From positions 310,001 through 374,000 of the forward strand of contig JBBELK010000052.1 of assembly GCA_037783545.1 (NCBI GenBank): a stretch of DNA of 64,000 nt, given 5' to 3'. The stretch comes from Henricia sp. BOLD:AAB3569 (taxonomy: Eukaryota > Echinodermata > Asteroidea > Spinulosida > Echinasteridae). The translations under genes and the position numbers were made by a program. Position 1 is the first letter of the stretch, and every line of letters begins with the position of its first letter. Shown piece after piece: positions 22,327 through 32,607 of this stretch. Below the pieces are notes generated by a model. The model did no database searches. It was not told the origin of the DNA and saw only the letters and a list, made by a program, of their open reading frames with translations.

Positions 22327-22988
22327 ATGGAGCCCATTATTACTAGCCCCGCGAGCAGTGCTTCGGGTGGGGAAACCCTCAGCCCTGTCTTTTTTTCTAA
22401 TATACACCAAATCTGTGGCAAACTCACGCAAATGAAATTTGTCCCATGGCTCCGATATTTGCTCAATAGGTGCACTCACCCCAGTTTATAAATATTCCGA
22501 AGAGTACGCATCGATCCGATGTCTAGTTTCGGTGAAATCGTGGGGAAAGTTTGAGACCCCGTGCGATGAAATACCGACTTTCACCAAAAATCAAATGCGC
22601 GAGAGCGGAGAGGTCAACACTAGACTAGTTCCACATCCTCAATTTACTTCCCTTCGTCGTAAGATGAAGGGAAGTAAATATGAGGACAGCGAACCAGTCT
22701 AGATTGTGTTGACCTCTCCGCTCTCGCGCATGGTGAAAGTCGGAATTTCATCGCACGGAAAGTCTCAAACTTTCCCCACGATTTCACCCAAACTAGACAT
22801 CGGATCGATGCGTACTCTTCGGAATATTTATAAACTGGGGTGAGTGCACCTATTGAGCAAATATCGGAGCCATGGGACAAATTTCATTTGCGTGAGTTTG
22901 CCACAGATTTGGTGTATATTAGAAGACGGGGCTGAGGGTTTTCATTACCCGAAGCACTGCTCGCGGGGCTAGGAGCCCATCTGCCCAT
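22327..22988. repeat. 0.66 kb palindrome
   Basis: Arms of about 315 bp meet at about 22657 (TCGTCGTAAGATGAAGG). Shared arm words include CTAGCCCCGCGAGCAGTGCT, CAAATGAAATTTGTCCCATG, TTTATAAATATTCCGAAGAG, TACGCATCGATCCGATGTCT and GCGCGAGAGCGGAGAGGTC. The outward frames of both arms translate to the same peptide, which shows symmetry rather than a gene. A third, diverged arm lies at 23075-23290. Confidence 0.88.
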
Positions 22989-23074
22989 GGACTAGGACAG
23001 TAGGAGTACACTGTAGGAGCTAGCCCAATCATGGCCTATTCTTACTTAGACCATAGCTCCATGCTTAGACCCGT

Positions 23075-23290
23075 GAACAGGGCTTCGGAAAATCCTCAGC
23101 CCTGGAGCCGTTTCTACCCAAAATCTGTGGCATACTCAAGCAAATGAAATTTGTCCCTTGGCTCTGATATTTGCTATTAATTATAATAGGTGCACTCACC
23201 CCAATGTTCAAATATTCCGAAGAGTACGCATCGATCCGATGTCTAGTTTCGGTGAAATCGTGGGGCAAAATTTAGATACAGATCGTTTGC
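23075..23290 (+). repeat. Third diverged copy of the palindrome arm
   Basis: Same orientation as the left arm: CAAATGAAATTTGTCCCTTG, GGTGCACTCACCCCAATGTT, CAAATATTCCGAAGAGTACG, CGATCCGATGTCTAGTTTCG, GTGAAATCGTGGGG. Confidence 0.85.
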
Positions 23291-23300
23291 CCAAAATCAA

Positions 23301-23346
23301 ATATGCGCATGCATACATGCGCATGCATACATGCGCATGCATACAC
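23301..23346 (+). repeat. Tandem 14-bp repeat ATGCGCATGCATAC
   Basis: About three units of the partly palindromic ATGCGCATGCATAC. Alternating purine/pyrimidine sequence, a possible Z-DNA former. Confidence 0.85.
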
Positions 23347-24570
23347 CGCACAGTTGCCCGCTTTCGCTGTGAGCAAGTTCGGGCGGGCGACTAGACTTAA
23401 CCATAGTCGATATGGCCTGGAGCAAGTTCGCGCGGGCTACCCCCGGGGCTTGGTTCCTGGTACAGGCTGCAAGATTTAGGCGTCGCACACGTTCCGTAGG
23501 TTGGTTACGCTGTGCATGTGGACTGGACTAGTTGTGCGCACAACCAGTATGACGCGAGCCACAGAGGGCATCTATACAACTGTACATGTACGTACGCGAC
23601 CGACTGAGAACGAAAAGACAATTTAGAATAAGTCATTTTAAAACACCTCATCAAGAGCGGCGAAACGCACATGGATTTTTCATGTTTTTGCAAAACGCAG
23701 TGCATTTACGGAGCTGAAAAGTCTTCAGACAGATCTTATTTATGTTTATAATGGATTTGTTCCCAGAATCGCTCAAAAAAAGATCATCTTTAGGGCCTTT
23801 AACTTACTTAACTTTTTGAAAAAAGTGCAATTTTCTGTCCAATTTCGAAACCATTCCTTCCGTTACGAAATACATGTACGCACTGATCATTTGAATGAGC
23901 GAAGTGCCCGGATATGTACAATGTAGTGCGTGCACCACAGCATGTACTACATGCCACTTGTTGTTGGTGTATGCAGATTAGGACTGGTTTTTGTTATATT
24001 AATTTTATTTGCGCCAATTTCACATAAATCCACCAATGCGCTGGGTAACCAACATCGACAGTGAGGCCCAAATTTACAAGGTGATGTGGCCATCATCTAG
24101 CTAATATGGCCTCATGGTTTTTTTTTCTTAAAGTTTAAATCTTCATAGTTTTTCCATGCCAAATTTTGGTTTTTGTATTAAATTTGCACTGATGGCTGAT
24201 ACTGTTTTATTTTAAGAAAATGTTAGTGAGGGCTGAGTTGTAAATTCATGCCTAAATTTATTGTTACAAGTACAGTATACACAATGTACATGTGTGTGTT
24301 GTTGCCCCACATATGGATTTTATGAGGAACCCTTGAACCTGATGATCAGTTTGGTTTACCTGTTTTATTACCAGTTATTGGCAATCAACCTTCCAGTAGG
24401 CCCTATACATTTGTACAGTGTTACTATGGAAAATATCTTGACGTGCATATATAGTGTACTTTGGCAATGCCATAAAATGGATACAGTTGAACACCCAAAA
24501 GGTCCTTAAACAAATGATGCACTACGTACATGTATATTCTGATCTGGTGATCAAAGATTTTGTATTTTTT
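23347..24570. other. Intergenic, nothing recognised
   Basis: No gene and no clear inverted ends; several GTACATGTAC-type palindromic words typical of this genome. Confidence 0.6.
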
Positions 24571-24575
24571 TTCAT

Positions 24576-25120
24576 ATTGAACAAAGATTTTGAAGGAAAT
24601 TACCTCCTGGAATCAACAGATCATCCAATTCTAAAGCGGGCCTCCCTCTGTGCGATTTTTGCCACGAATTTCCAACGATTAGGTATGATTTGGTGAGATT
24701 ACCAGAGACGGTCTATAGACTCTATACACAATCGTACCAAATCGTACCTACATGTAATCATGCTAATCGTTGGAAATTCGTGGCAAAAATCGCACAGTGG
24801 GAGGCCAGCTTTAGATATACTTCCCACTTGCACTTCTGTCGGAAATATTGCATTTCTGAGACAAATAAGGGATAAAATTACTGTAGAGAGTAATGCACAA
24901 AATTACAGCACGAGTGCTCCGTGTGTAAGCGCGACAATAGAGGGCGCTGCATGCAATTTTAAAAAAAAAAGACAAGTTGATTTTTCTTTTGAAAAGCAAC
25001 ATTTGCGACAAAACATGCAAAAGTGCATATATGTGGAAAGTATATCTTAGAAAAAATTTGGGATTATCTGTTGATTTCAGCAGGTAATTTCCTTAAAATC
25101 TTTGTTCAATGTATACGAAA
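24576..25120. mobile_element. TIR element (AAGATATACTTCCCACTTGC family), copy 1, with nested insert
   Basis: The left end, GAACAAAGATTTTGAAGGAA then ATTACCTCCTG, is mirrored at the right by CAGGTAATTTCC and TTAAAATCTTTGTTC. Inner arms: GATATACTTCCCACTTGCAC / GTGCATATATGTGGAAAGTATATC. The centre has TAAGCGCGACAATAGAGGGC. Copies at 55525-55862 and 57605-57985 share arms and centre. A 181-bp MITE is inserted at 24634-24814. The right end overlaps sequence just upstream of the Ly6 gene. Confidence 0.82.
24634..24814. mobile_element. MITE of the GTGGGAGGCC family, complete, nested
   Basis: The left TIR, AAGCGGGCCTCCCTCTGTGC then GATTTTTGCCACGAATT, is mirrored by GGAAATTCGTGGCAAAAATC then GCACAGTGGGAGGCCAGCTT. 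The middle has GGTCTATAGACTCTATACAC. Flanking TA on both sides and the uninterrupted arm in copy 57605-57985 support insertion at a TA site, as in mariner-like MITEs. Confidence 0.85.
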
Positions 25121-25224
25121 AAAATATCAAAGTTTTAAACTGCTCGATTTTAAACAACTTATTTTCTGTTCTCTCCTTTTTAGATATATTTGAAAGAACA
25201 GTATTTTGTTTGCCACAGCATACA

Positions 25225-25270
25225 ATGAATTCTTCAGTATACCTCATCGCTGCCTTGCTGGCCTGCATCT
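25225..25270 (+). CDS. Ly6/uPAR-domain protein exon 1 (signal peptide)
   Basis: ATG at 25225 opens MNSSVYLIAALLACI, a hydrophobic signal peptide, and the exon ends ATCT|GTAAGT in phase 1. With 26708-26841 and 29848-30096 it makes a 142-residue precursor. The product looks like a small secreted or surface three-finger protein: the mature part has 12 cysteines beginning KCYEC and closing CCSDDKCN, and a C-terminal hydrophobic stretch. The start is chosen because it is the first ATG giving a signal peptide and is in phase with exon 2. Promoter and 5' UTR exons are not identified. Confidence 0.85.
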
Positions 25271-25384
25271 GTAAGTACAATGCATACGCTTTCCACAAAT
25301 TACATCTTATTGTTCACTACATGTAGACTCATCTGAGGATGTTTTACGTTTCAGTACATGAGCCTGCTGAATGAAGTTCAGCAA

Positions 25385-25969
25385 GTGGGTCATTCCATGA
25401 AAACGGGACACAGTGTCCCCCTTACGTCGAGACACTTCTGAAGTTGATTTTTTTGTAACTACCTGACTACAGAGAACGATTACCCTCGGCATATACAGAA
25501 TATATGACCTCGTGAATCGAACACCACCTTTATCTGCTAATACTACCCAAAACATAACGAGAACGATTAAAAAAACTAGTGCGATCTTCTAAATGCAAGT
25601 GTGACATTTTGTAACTTTAGCTCAAAATGGAACAAAATTCGCTCATAATGTAATTTGAATCGATAAAGTCCAGGTTCTACAGCTGGATAAAATCAGCAAC
25701 TACCTTTTCCAGAACGAAACTGGTCAAAAAGACTTGAAATGTGATCGCAAGAGTTGAAAAATGCCTTGGAGTCCCCCTTACGTCGTGAAACAATTTTCTT
25801 GAATATTTTAAAGACATGTTTAACCGTTTGTAAATTATTTGAAATATTCTACATTATTTAGAAATTGCACAGAAATTTCTTCAAAACAATTTTGTTAACT
25901 TTAAAAGGCCATTTTTACAAATGCATAAAAATGTCACACTTTGGCTCCTGTTTTTATGGAAAGACCCAC
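25385..25969. mobile_element. Probable TIR element in Ly6 intron 1
   Basis: GTGGGTCATTCCATGAAAAC at the left and GTTTTTATGGAAAGACCCAC at the right are imperfect inverted ends. Internally TCCCCCTTACGTCGAGACAC and GTCCCCCTTACGTCGTGAAA repeat. Non-coding. Confidence 0.6.
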
Positions 25970-26104
25970 ATGCTGCTTGGGCTTAGGGCTATACATACAT
26001 ACTTGATGTGAAAAGTACAAAAAAAAGTCTTCATGCAACAAATTAAACTCGCCCACAATTTTGAACATTTGTTTGCTTTCATGAATCTTGTTATTCAAAT
26101 ATAA

Positions 26105-26642
26105 GCGTGTTTCTATTGAAGATCCGGAATTTTACCGGTAAACACATTTACCGGTAAATAGCGGGTAACGAGGGACTAACACGAAGTTTCTACTGAGCGG
26201 CTTTATCCGGTAAATAGCGGAGCTTGCAGGTTTTCGTGATGCTTCGTGAGTTTACCAGATAAAGGTCACGTGCAGAGGTCAGACACTTGCATTGTGGGAT
26301 TCAAGATGGCGCGATGTTGTGGTGACTAGTCACAAGCGCGCAATGCATGTGTTTGGCGCGCGCGGTTGCACAGAGGTCAACTCTGGGTCAATATTTGCGG
26401 TCACGTGTTCCGTTTCTCCCCTGCATGCGCACTCGGGCGGAACGGTGCGTGTTTCTATTGGCGCTCACCGGAAAAATTCCCCAGCATTTTCCTTCCTCAA
26501 GAAGGAAACTTGCCGGGGAAAAAATCGGAAAATCCTCCCCGCCATTTACCGGTAAATAGCGGATAAGACCTGTTTCTACTGAGCACATTTACCGTCTTTT
26601 CTGGCATTATCCGGTAAATGGTTCTCAATAGAAACACGCATT
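26105..26642. mobile_element. TIR element, GCGTGTTTCTATTGAAGA ends
   Basis: GCGTGTTTCTATTGAAGATC then ATTTACCGGTAAATAGCGG at the left is mirrored by CCGGTAAATGGTTCTCAATA then GAAACACGC at the right. TTACCGGTAAATAGCGG recurs four times. Non-coding; in Ly6 intron 1. Confidence 0.8.
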
Positions 26643-26707
26643 ATGACAGATTTGTGTTCCAATGTTAGGCCTACAATTTAATCTTTCTTTTTAAATTGAA
26701 TCTGTAG

Positions 26708-26841
26708 GCGCTGTGTGCAGTGCACAGATGAAATGCTACGAGTGCTCGTATATAGACCCGAATCCCAAAGATTCCATGTGCTGGAAGGATGTCGCTGCTG
26801 ACCCACAAGCCAAAGAAGTGGACTGCAAAACATACTGCTAT
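26708..26841 (+). CDS. Ly6/uPAR-domain protein exon 2
   Basis: Acceptor TTGAATCTGTAG, donor TGCTAT|GTGAGT; phase 1 in, phase 0 out. Encodes AVCSAQMKCYECSYIDPNPK, then DSMCWKDVAAD and EVDCKTYCY. KCYEC near the signal cleavage site is the usual opening of an LU domain (first finger), also seen in Quiver/sleepless-type invertebrate proteins. Confidence 0.88.
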
Positions 26842-26928
26842 GTGAGTTTACCTCTTCACAGTTGTCTTTTCATGCTAAAGGGGTACATGTAGATTTGGCA
26901 ATATTTCATATCTTTGTCTCATCTCTAA

Positions 26929-27431
26929 ATAATAATAATAATAATAACTTATATTGCGCAAATTCCATGTACATGTTCAAATGCGCATTACAATAATTAC
27001 AGTAATTACATTAAAACATACGTTAAATTAACACACTGGCACAAACCTAGACAAATACAACAAAGCATGGGCCACTTGCCTATTCACTCACAAGCAGTAA
27101 GAAACAAATGTGTTTTGAGCTTTCGTTTGAATTCTGCAAGTGACTGAGTACAGCGAATGCTTTGTGGCAGCTTATTCCACAGTGTGGGAGCTGCTGTTGA
27201 AAATGCCCTGTCACCTGATGTCTTCAACATCTTTCCCACCGGATGACATAACTGAGGAGTAGCTCCTGATCGTAATGAATAACCAGAGTTTGTTTGCATT
27301 TTTAATAAATCAGAGCGATATTTAGGTGCCTGATTATGAAGTACCTTGAAGGTCAATAACATTATCTTAAAATTAATACGAACAGAAATAGGAAGCCAAT
27401 GTAAAGAAATGAACTTGTTCCAAAGAGACAA
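26929..27431 (-). pseudogene. LINE (L2/CR1-like) RT C-terminus plus 3' tail
   Basis: The minus strand encodes LHWLPISVRINFKIMLLTFK, VLHNQAPKY, LRSGATPQL, TSGDRAFSTAAPTLWNKLPQ and EFKRKLKTHLF, the standard end of L2/CR1-type ORF2, and stops at 27084. The remaining 3' UTR ends in an (ATT)n-type simple repeat at 26929-26948, typical of this clade. 5'-truncated; lies in Ly6 intron 2, antisense. Confidence 0.85.
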
Positions 27432-27449
27432 CTAAAAACCCCATCAGGC

Positions 27450-27861
27450 CATATGAGTCTTTCCACGGTAATGGGGGCATTTTGGCAACACAGACCATAT
27501 TTTCAAAAAAAAAGAAAAAAGTTTGTTGTTTTGAAGAGATAACTTGGGCCCAAAAAGGGTTACAAATAGTGTGACAACATGCCTTTCTAAAAACCCTGTG
27601 TACAAATTTCCAATATACGCTCGTAACAGGGACGGCCTAAAATGTAACACAACTGTCCATCCCGGTTACGAGCATATTGGAAATATGTACAAAGGGTTTT
27701 TAGAAAGGCATGTTGTCACACTATTTGTAACCCTTTTTGGGCCTAAGTTATCTCTTCAGAACAACTTATTTCTTGTATTTTGAGACCAGATAAAGGTATT
27801 TCCCTAAAAATATGGTCTGTGTTGCTAGAATACCCCCTTTACTGTGGAAAGACCCATGTAG
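27450..27861. mobile_element. Foldback TIR element in Ly6 intron 2
   Basis: The left end, ATATGAGTCTTTCCACGGTA, is mirrored by TTACTGTGGAAAGACCCATG at the right. Inner arms AAAAAGGGTTACAAATAGTG, TGACAACATGCCTTTCTAAA and GCTCGTAAC are inverted around about 27645. A short end fragment of the family (CATATGGGTCTTTCCACAGT) recurs at 58551. Confidence 0.82.
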
Positions 27862-28047
27862 TGTCACTACATGCCTGTCCAAAACCTGTGAAAATTTCTT
27901 ATGTAGTGTACATGTATGTGACATTTTTGTCTGTCCATATACAAGAGAAAATTGTGGTTTTAGAAAGGTAGGCATAGTTTTTGTGTTGAATAAAAGGTAA
28001 ACAAAACAATTTGTCTACATACATTTTTTATAAATTAAAAAACACCT

Positions 28048-28165
28048 TGGTTGGCAATTTCTCCCACAAAGGTACATGTACCATTTACACAGGGAAAAAT
28101 CATGTGGTGTTTGTTCCCATTGCTATCATGGCAACACTTTTAGTGTGATTGTTCTTGACAACTCG
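28048..28165 (+). repeat. Short dispersed repeat (pair with 21505-21620)
   Basis: CAATTTCTCCCACAAAGGTA, TGTGGTGTTTGTTCCCATTG and TTGACAACTCGTGAAG match the other copy in order. Confidence 0.65.
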
Positions 28166-28796
28166 TGAAGTAAAATTTTGGGTAACTGCAAAAATTGCAT
28201 AAAAGTGCTTAAGAGAGTGCACTGCATATTTGGTATACACATGTGTATCCTGACTACGTATACAACCACATGCTTTTAATTTGACCTACATTACACAAAT
28301 TTGCATTTTCCAATATACATTTAATTGCAGAGGTACTGTACCCCCATTCACACAATTGAAAGCATTCCTGCCAAACTGCTAGTATTATGAGTCACAATGG
28401 CAAGACCACACACATCTACATGATGAGTGCACCCCACCCATGGGTCAATAAATTTGTTTGCATCCAGTGTGAAGTCAACCATCACACTGCTCCACTTGCA
28501 TATTGTATGGGTAGCATTGTCCACACACTCTATATAGGACCTTTCATTATCACACTACATGTACCAGTACATGTATAAAATGGACCATATGGCAAACTGG
28601 CATTTATTGTATGTACAGATCAGTTTTATTGTCTTTTTGTATCAATTTTAATTCTTGTGTTGAAAAGGTAATATTCTAGAAACCTGCATAGGTGGCTATA
28701 CGGTTCCGCAATTCTAATTCTTCATGGGTTTCCTCACGCTTACGAGCGACAGTGCAATGAGCACTATTGAGGAATCCTTGGTATGAATACCAGAAA

Positions 28797-28827
28797 GAAA
28801 TAATAATAAATAATAATAATAATAATG
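28797..28827 (+). repeat. (AAT)n microsatellite
   Basis: AATAATAATAAATAATAATA and further AAT units, probably the tail of a decayed retroposon immediately upstream (GAGCACTATTGAGGAATCCT). Confidence 0.85.
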
Positions 28828-28904
28828 TTATGTTACGTTTTGCCCAGGGACACTGTACATAATGGTGTATAGCAATCTACAATGCACTGTACATGTACAC
28901 AGGC

Positions 28905-29485
28905 TTAAAGGGCCCCTTATTTAGGATTTTTATCAATGAAATCTATGCTTTAAAACCACTCTACTCAGTTAAAGTCATAAACATCCTATTTGGAGCTTGC
29001 TTTGGGGGTTAAAACAAAGGTTTTTAGTTTTTATGCTTATGAAAATATGCATATTCATGACCAAGGTCACGATGTCACAAGAGGCAAACACAGAAAAATC
29101 ACATTCAACTGTGCACAAAAGATTCCACTTTTTTATAAATTTTCCTGAAACTTTTGTAATCCAGGGCTGTTTGAGTTTGTTTTACATGTTGCCTGCTGTA
29201 AGCCATGACAAAACTGGGGGTAGAAACTGCAGCAATTTGCCACAAGTCCAACTTGAAGTCTTATGTTTTTTCTTAACTTTTCCCTTCTGTCTTCCTTACG
29301 TGATGCACTCCGAACAGCGCCCTCTGTCTGTGATTTATTGCAATGAAATCTTCAAAGTTGAAAAAGGCCACCTTTTATTGATTTTACATCCAAACGAACA
29401 ATAGTATGTCTTGCTGAACAAGTAATCTGTCATTATGAAGCAAAGCTTAGGCACAAAGTTGTTTAGCATGTCACAGGACCTTTAA
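28905..29485 (+). mobile_element. ~575-bp TTAA-flanked repeat family, copy 3
   Basis: Begins TTAAAGGGCCCCTTATTTAG and ends TCACAGGACCTTTAA. High similarity to 18526-19106 throughout. Lies in Ly6 intron 2. Confidence 0.9.
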
Positions 29486-29847
29486 GGCCTATATAGGCTG
29501 GGTGGAGCTCCGTTTTGCAATTTTTATTTATTTTTTGGGTCATGACACCTGCAAGTGACAGATCTCTGCTGTTGTCGAACACGAAGGCCTGAAACATATG
29601 CCAAATTGAAGGTGGGGTGAAAAGGGGCAGTCAGTCGGGATTGAGAATCGGAAAGAGCCGTGTTATTTTATATGCACGTACATGTATGCATTGTACATGT
29701 GTTGTAGTGAAGTTGAAGACCCTCCGATGCAGCACTGTCATGACTGTAGACCTTTAAACATGCAGTGTCATGCAGTACTATAGAATCTGTAGACCAATTA
29801 ATTTTTAAAATAATTTATTGTTAAATGTTTTTTACATCCCAACGTAG

Positions 29848-30096
29848 TCATCAACATTCCAATCTGGTGGCCCCAACGATGACGCAAACTACTGGTTCAT
29901 CAAGCGTGGTTGTTCTGACAATGATAAGAAGGAGTGCTCAGACTCGGACAACTGTAAGAACGATGCCTGGGGAGCCTGCAAGAGGTGCTGCAGCGATGAC
30001 AAATGCAACGTCTACGCGCCTAGTGGCTCCAGCATAATTCGAGCGAGCATTGTGATGGTGCTGCTGGTTGCCCCATTGGCTAAATGGTTGTATTAA
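29848..30096 (+). CDS. Ly6/uPAR-domain protein terminal exon with GPI-type tail
   Basis: Acceptor CCCAACGTAG, phase 0; stop TAA at 30094-30096. Encodes YWFIKRGCSDNDKKEC, DNCKNDAWGAC and KRCCSDDKCN; CC-x-x-D-x-CN is the closing signature of three-finger/LU domains. After PSGSS comes a hydrophobic end IIRASIVMVLLVAPLAKWLY, which fits a GPI-attachment signal with the omega site among the small residues. Mature cysteines across exons 2 and 3 total 12. Surface anchoring is inferred; the ligand is unknown. Confidence 0.9.
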   Translation, partial: SSTFQSGGPNDDANYWFIKRGCSDNDKKECSDSDNCKNDAWGACKRCCSDDKCNVYAPSGSSIIRASIVMVLLVAPLAKWLY

Positions 30097-30295
30097 GAGG
30101 TTTTTAAAACTTTTCTGCATCTGCAGTTGAGCGATCTTCTGTTAGTCATGTTTTATTTCCCTGATCTCTATTTTTGTTCCTTTTTAATATTTTTCCCCAC
30201 TGTTGTTTATGCACTAGACGTACTGTATTTGTGAGGCTTACACATGTATATTATTATACATTTACATTAATTGAAAAACTCGCTAAAAGAGCAGG

Positions 30296-30570
30296 GGCCA
30301 ATTTCATGGAGCTGTTTAGCAGCTGATTTTTTGCTAATGGAGGCTCGGGCTTCATTGAGACTGTAAACCTATAAGCACTGCTAAAGGTTAACTAGCTTCA
30401 GAGGCAAAATTGGAAACGCTAGTGACACAACAGTGCCCGTTTCCAAGCACGCACATGCTTAAGCATGCCGCAGCTTTGAAATAGCGGTAACGCAAGCACG
30501 ACTTTTCTGCTGCAGTAAGCACATGTTTTCACCTAGCGCTTTAAGCAGCATCATGAAATTGGCCCCAGTT
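30296..30570. mobile_element. MITE with GGGGCCAATTTCATG ends, copy 1
   Basis: GGGGCCAATTTCATGGAGCT at the left and ATCATGAAATTGGCCCC at the right. Internal words CCCGTTTCCAAGCACGCACA and TGCTTAAGCATGCCGC, TAAGCACATGTTTTCA are shared with 52026-52281, which lacks the right end. Confidence 0.85.
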
Positions 30571-31080
30571 ATTTTCAACTGTGTAAAGTTTAGCCTAATG
30601 GCCTTATTTAGACCTGCAACGAACATACATGTAAACGTTTCACCAACTTACATGTATGTTCGTCGATTAATGTCACCCTTTGTGTGTTTCCAAAGCTCCA
30701 CGTACTGTATCTACCAGCGAATGTTTAAACCCTGTACCCTGGCAACTGACCTCTCATTTTAGTAGTCAATTTTCTAACTACATGTATGACTGATTGAAAT
30801 TGACCTCTTTTGTAAAAGTCGATCAGGAAATTTGTTGCTGGAAGGGCACTACCATTTGTGTACGTATTTACAAGGGTCTTTTGGAGTTTGAAAGAGGCAC
30901 TTCCATAATTGGAAAATGAAAAAGTCTGATGGAGGGCTGCAAAATGGCACCAAGCTTAAGACCAATACCAGGGGCAACAGATACTAGAGGCCATGGCCTT
31001 TGTGGCCTCCATGAATTCCCTGCCATGATTTAGTTCCCTTGAAAGATTTTTTAAAGCAAAAATAGACAAAACATTCAGAA

Positions 31081-31277
31081 CGAATTCCGTTTACTGGTCG
31101 CCAATTAGTCTCCTTATAATGACTTAATAACCACCAAAATGTGTTAATATTTTAGAGGGAAGTGATTTTAAGATTAGAAAACATTCAACAATTTCCTTGA
31201 CGATACTTCAACTTTTTCTGCCCTGTTCCATAGACTTAACACACAGCGTGTCAGTGGCGTCCAGTGAATGGAATTTA
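31081..31277. mobile_element. MITE with GAATTCCGTTTACTGGTCGC ends, copy 1
   Basis: GAATTCCGTTTACTGGTCGC then CA, mirrored by AGTGGCGTCCAGTGAATGGA at the right end. The copy at 46270-46460 has the same ends in opposite orientation and shares GCCCTGTTCCATAGAC / GTCTATGGAACAGG. Confidence 0.75.
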
Positions 31278-31787
31278 TACCATAACGAAACATTCTGTGC
31301 AGCACCTGTACCTTTATTAATAGGTGTATTTTGCTGTCAGAATTTCCTGATTTTGTCAGTTGTGTGGTGCCAAAAGTGAGATGTTTATTTCCGGACGTGC
31401 GTGTAAAGTGCTAAAGAAATACACAAAGGTGACCCCTTTTGAATCAATGTATTCCATGCAGTTAGCACGTGGAGAGAACACTGATGTAGCTTCTTGGCAA
31501 ATCCAGAATTTCTTCTTCGTAGACCATGTAAATTTTGCTGGGTGGACTTAAACAGTTTTAAGTGCAGTCAGTTATTACCCATAAGCAAAGACCTAAAACT
31601 TTGTAAGGCCATGGAGTATGTCTTTATTTAATTTTGTTGTAAAGTTACTGAAATGGTGTATTTTAACATGGCCAGGTTTAGATTTTGCAGTTCACCGATA
31701 TTTTTTACACATTTATATTAGCGAGGTGGTGTTGGAATATTTTTGTATAAGTGTACATGTACGTGTTTGCATTTTCTGATTTGGAAA

Positions 31788-31927
31788 TTAAAGGCACAGG
31801 CTCGTCAGCAATGCGCGCCCGCCAAATTCGTGCTCGAAACACGCAGCTCCATGCCTTTGCTATGGAGCTGCGTATTGCGTGGTACACATTTGGCGGGCGC
31901 GCATTGCTGGCGAGCCTGTGCCTTTAA
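31788..31927. mobile_element. Hairpin MITE flanked by TTAA, copy 2
   Basis: TTAAAGGCACAGGCTCGTCA at the left, GGCGAGCCTGTGCCTTTAA at the right; arms CGCGCCCGCCAAATTCGTG and ACGCAGCTCCATG. Same family as 8041-8183. Confidence 0.88.
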
Positions 31928-32607
31928 ATACCACTGTATGTTTCCTCTGAAACACTCGGTATATTAAGTGTCATCGTGTGTAGAGAAAGTTGTTTTCCAT
32001 TTCAAAAACTTAACTTCTTTTTGAGAAATTTCAATCATGGCTTTGTGTGATTACAAACTATTTACTGATATTGTTTCTTTTGGAAAGGAAAATCTTTTTG
32101 TAATAAAATAAATCTTGAGTGGTTCCGCACGAAAACATCTACATATTACAATGCCTGTGACACTCCGGGAAACTTATAAAATGTCTGTCAATTAATTATA
32201 GACTTTGAAAAATTAATTTAAATAATTGTGTAAACATACTGCCCAATGTACGTGTGACCTCCACAAGGTTAATTTCGGAACAGTGAAATGTCCACAATAA
32301 TTTTAACGTCTTCCAAGGATATATTACCTTTAATACATGTAAACATGAAGTGCCATTTTTTAAGTGCCTATTTTTTTTAGTGGAATTGTGAAATAGGATT
32401 GCAAGAACTTGTAGTTTAAGAAAGTGTAATCTTAACTCTATTCAAAATAATGTCTATAGATGTCTTTTCACCTGTGTATTTTTTACTAAAATTGTAATGC
32501 TTGAAGTTTAATTTACTTGATCACCTTTCTACTCATCAAGGCTTATTAAATTTGGTAGGAAATTTAATCTCTTGTTGGCAGTCTTTCCATAGCAATCACA
32601 TGTCACT

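Larger units (their letters stand above)
30097..32110 (+). other. Probable long 3' UTR / downstream region of Ly6 gene
   Basis: No further gene is seen. AATAAA signals occur at about 32102-32111 (TAATAAAATAAATC), and could end a ~2 kb 3' UTR that would then contain three MITE-like elements (30296, 31081, 31788). The true polyadenylation site cannot be fixed from sequence. Confidence 0.35.

Noticed and set aside
22439..22880. Two ORFs on opposite strands with the same peptide start (MSHGSDICSIGALTPVYKYS)
   Set aside because: They are the two arms of the palindrome, so identity reflects symmetry, not a gene pair.
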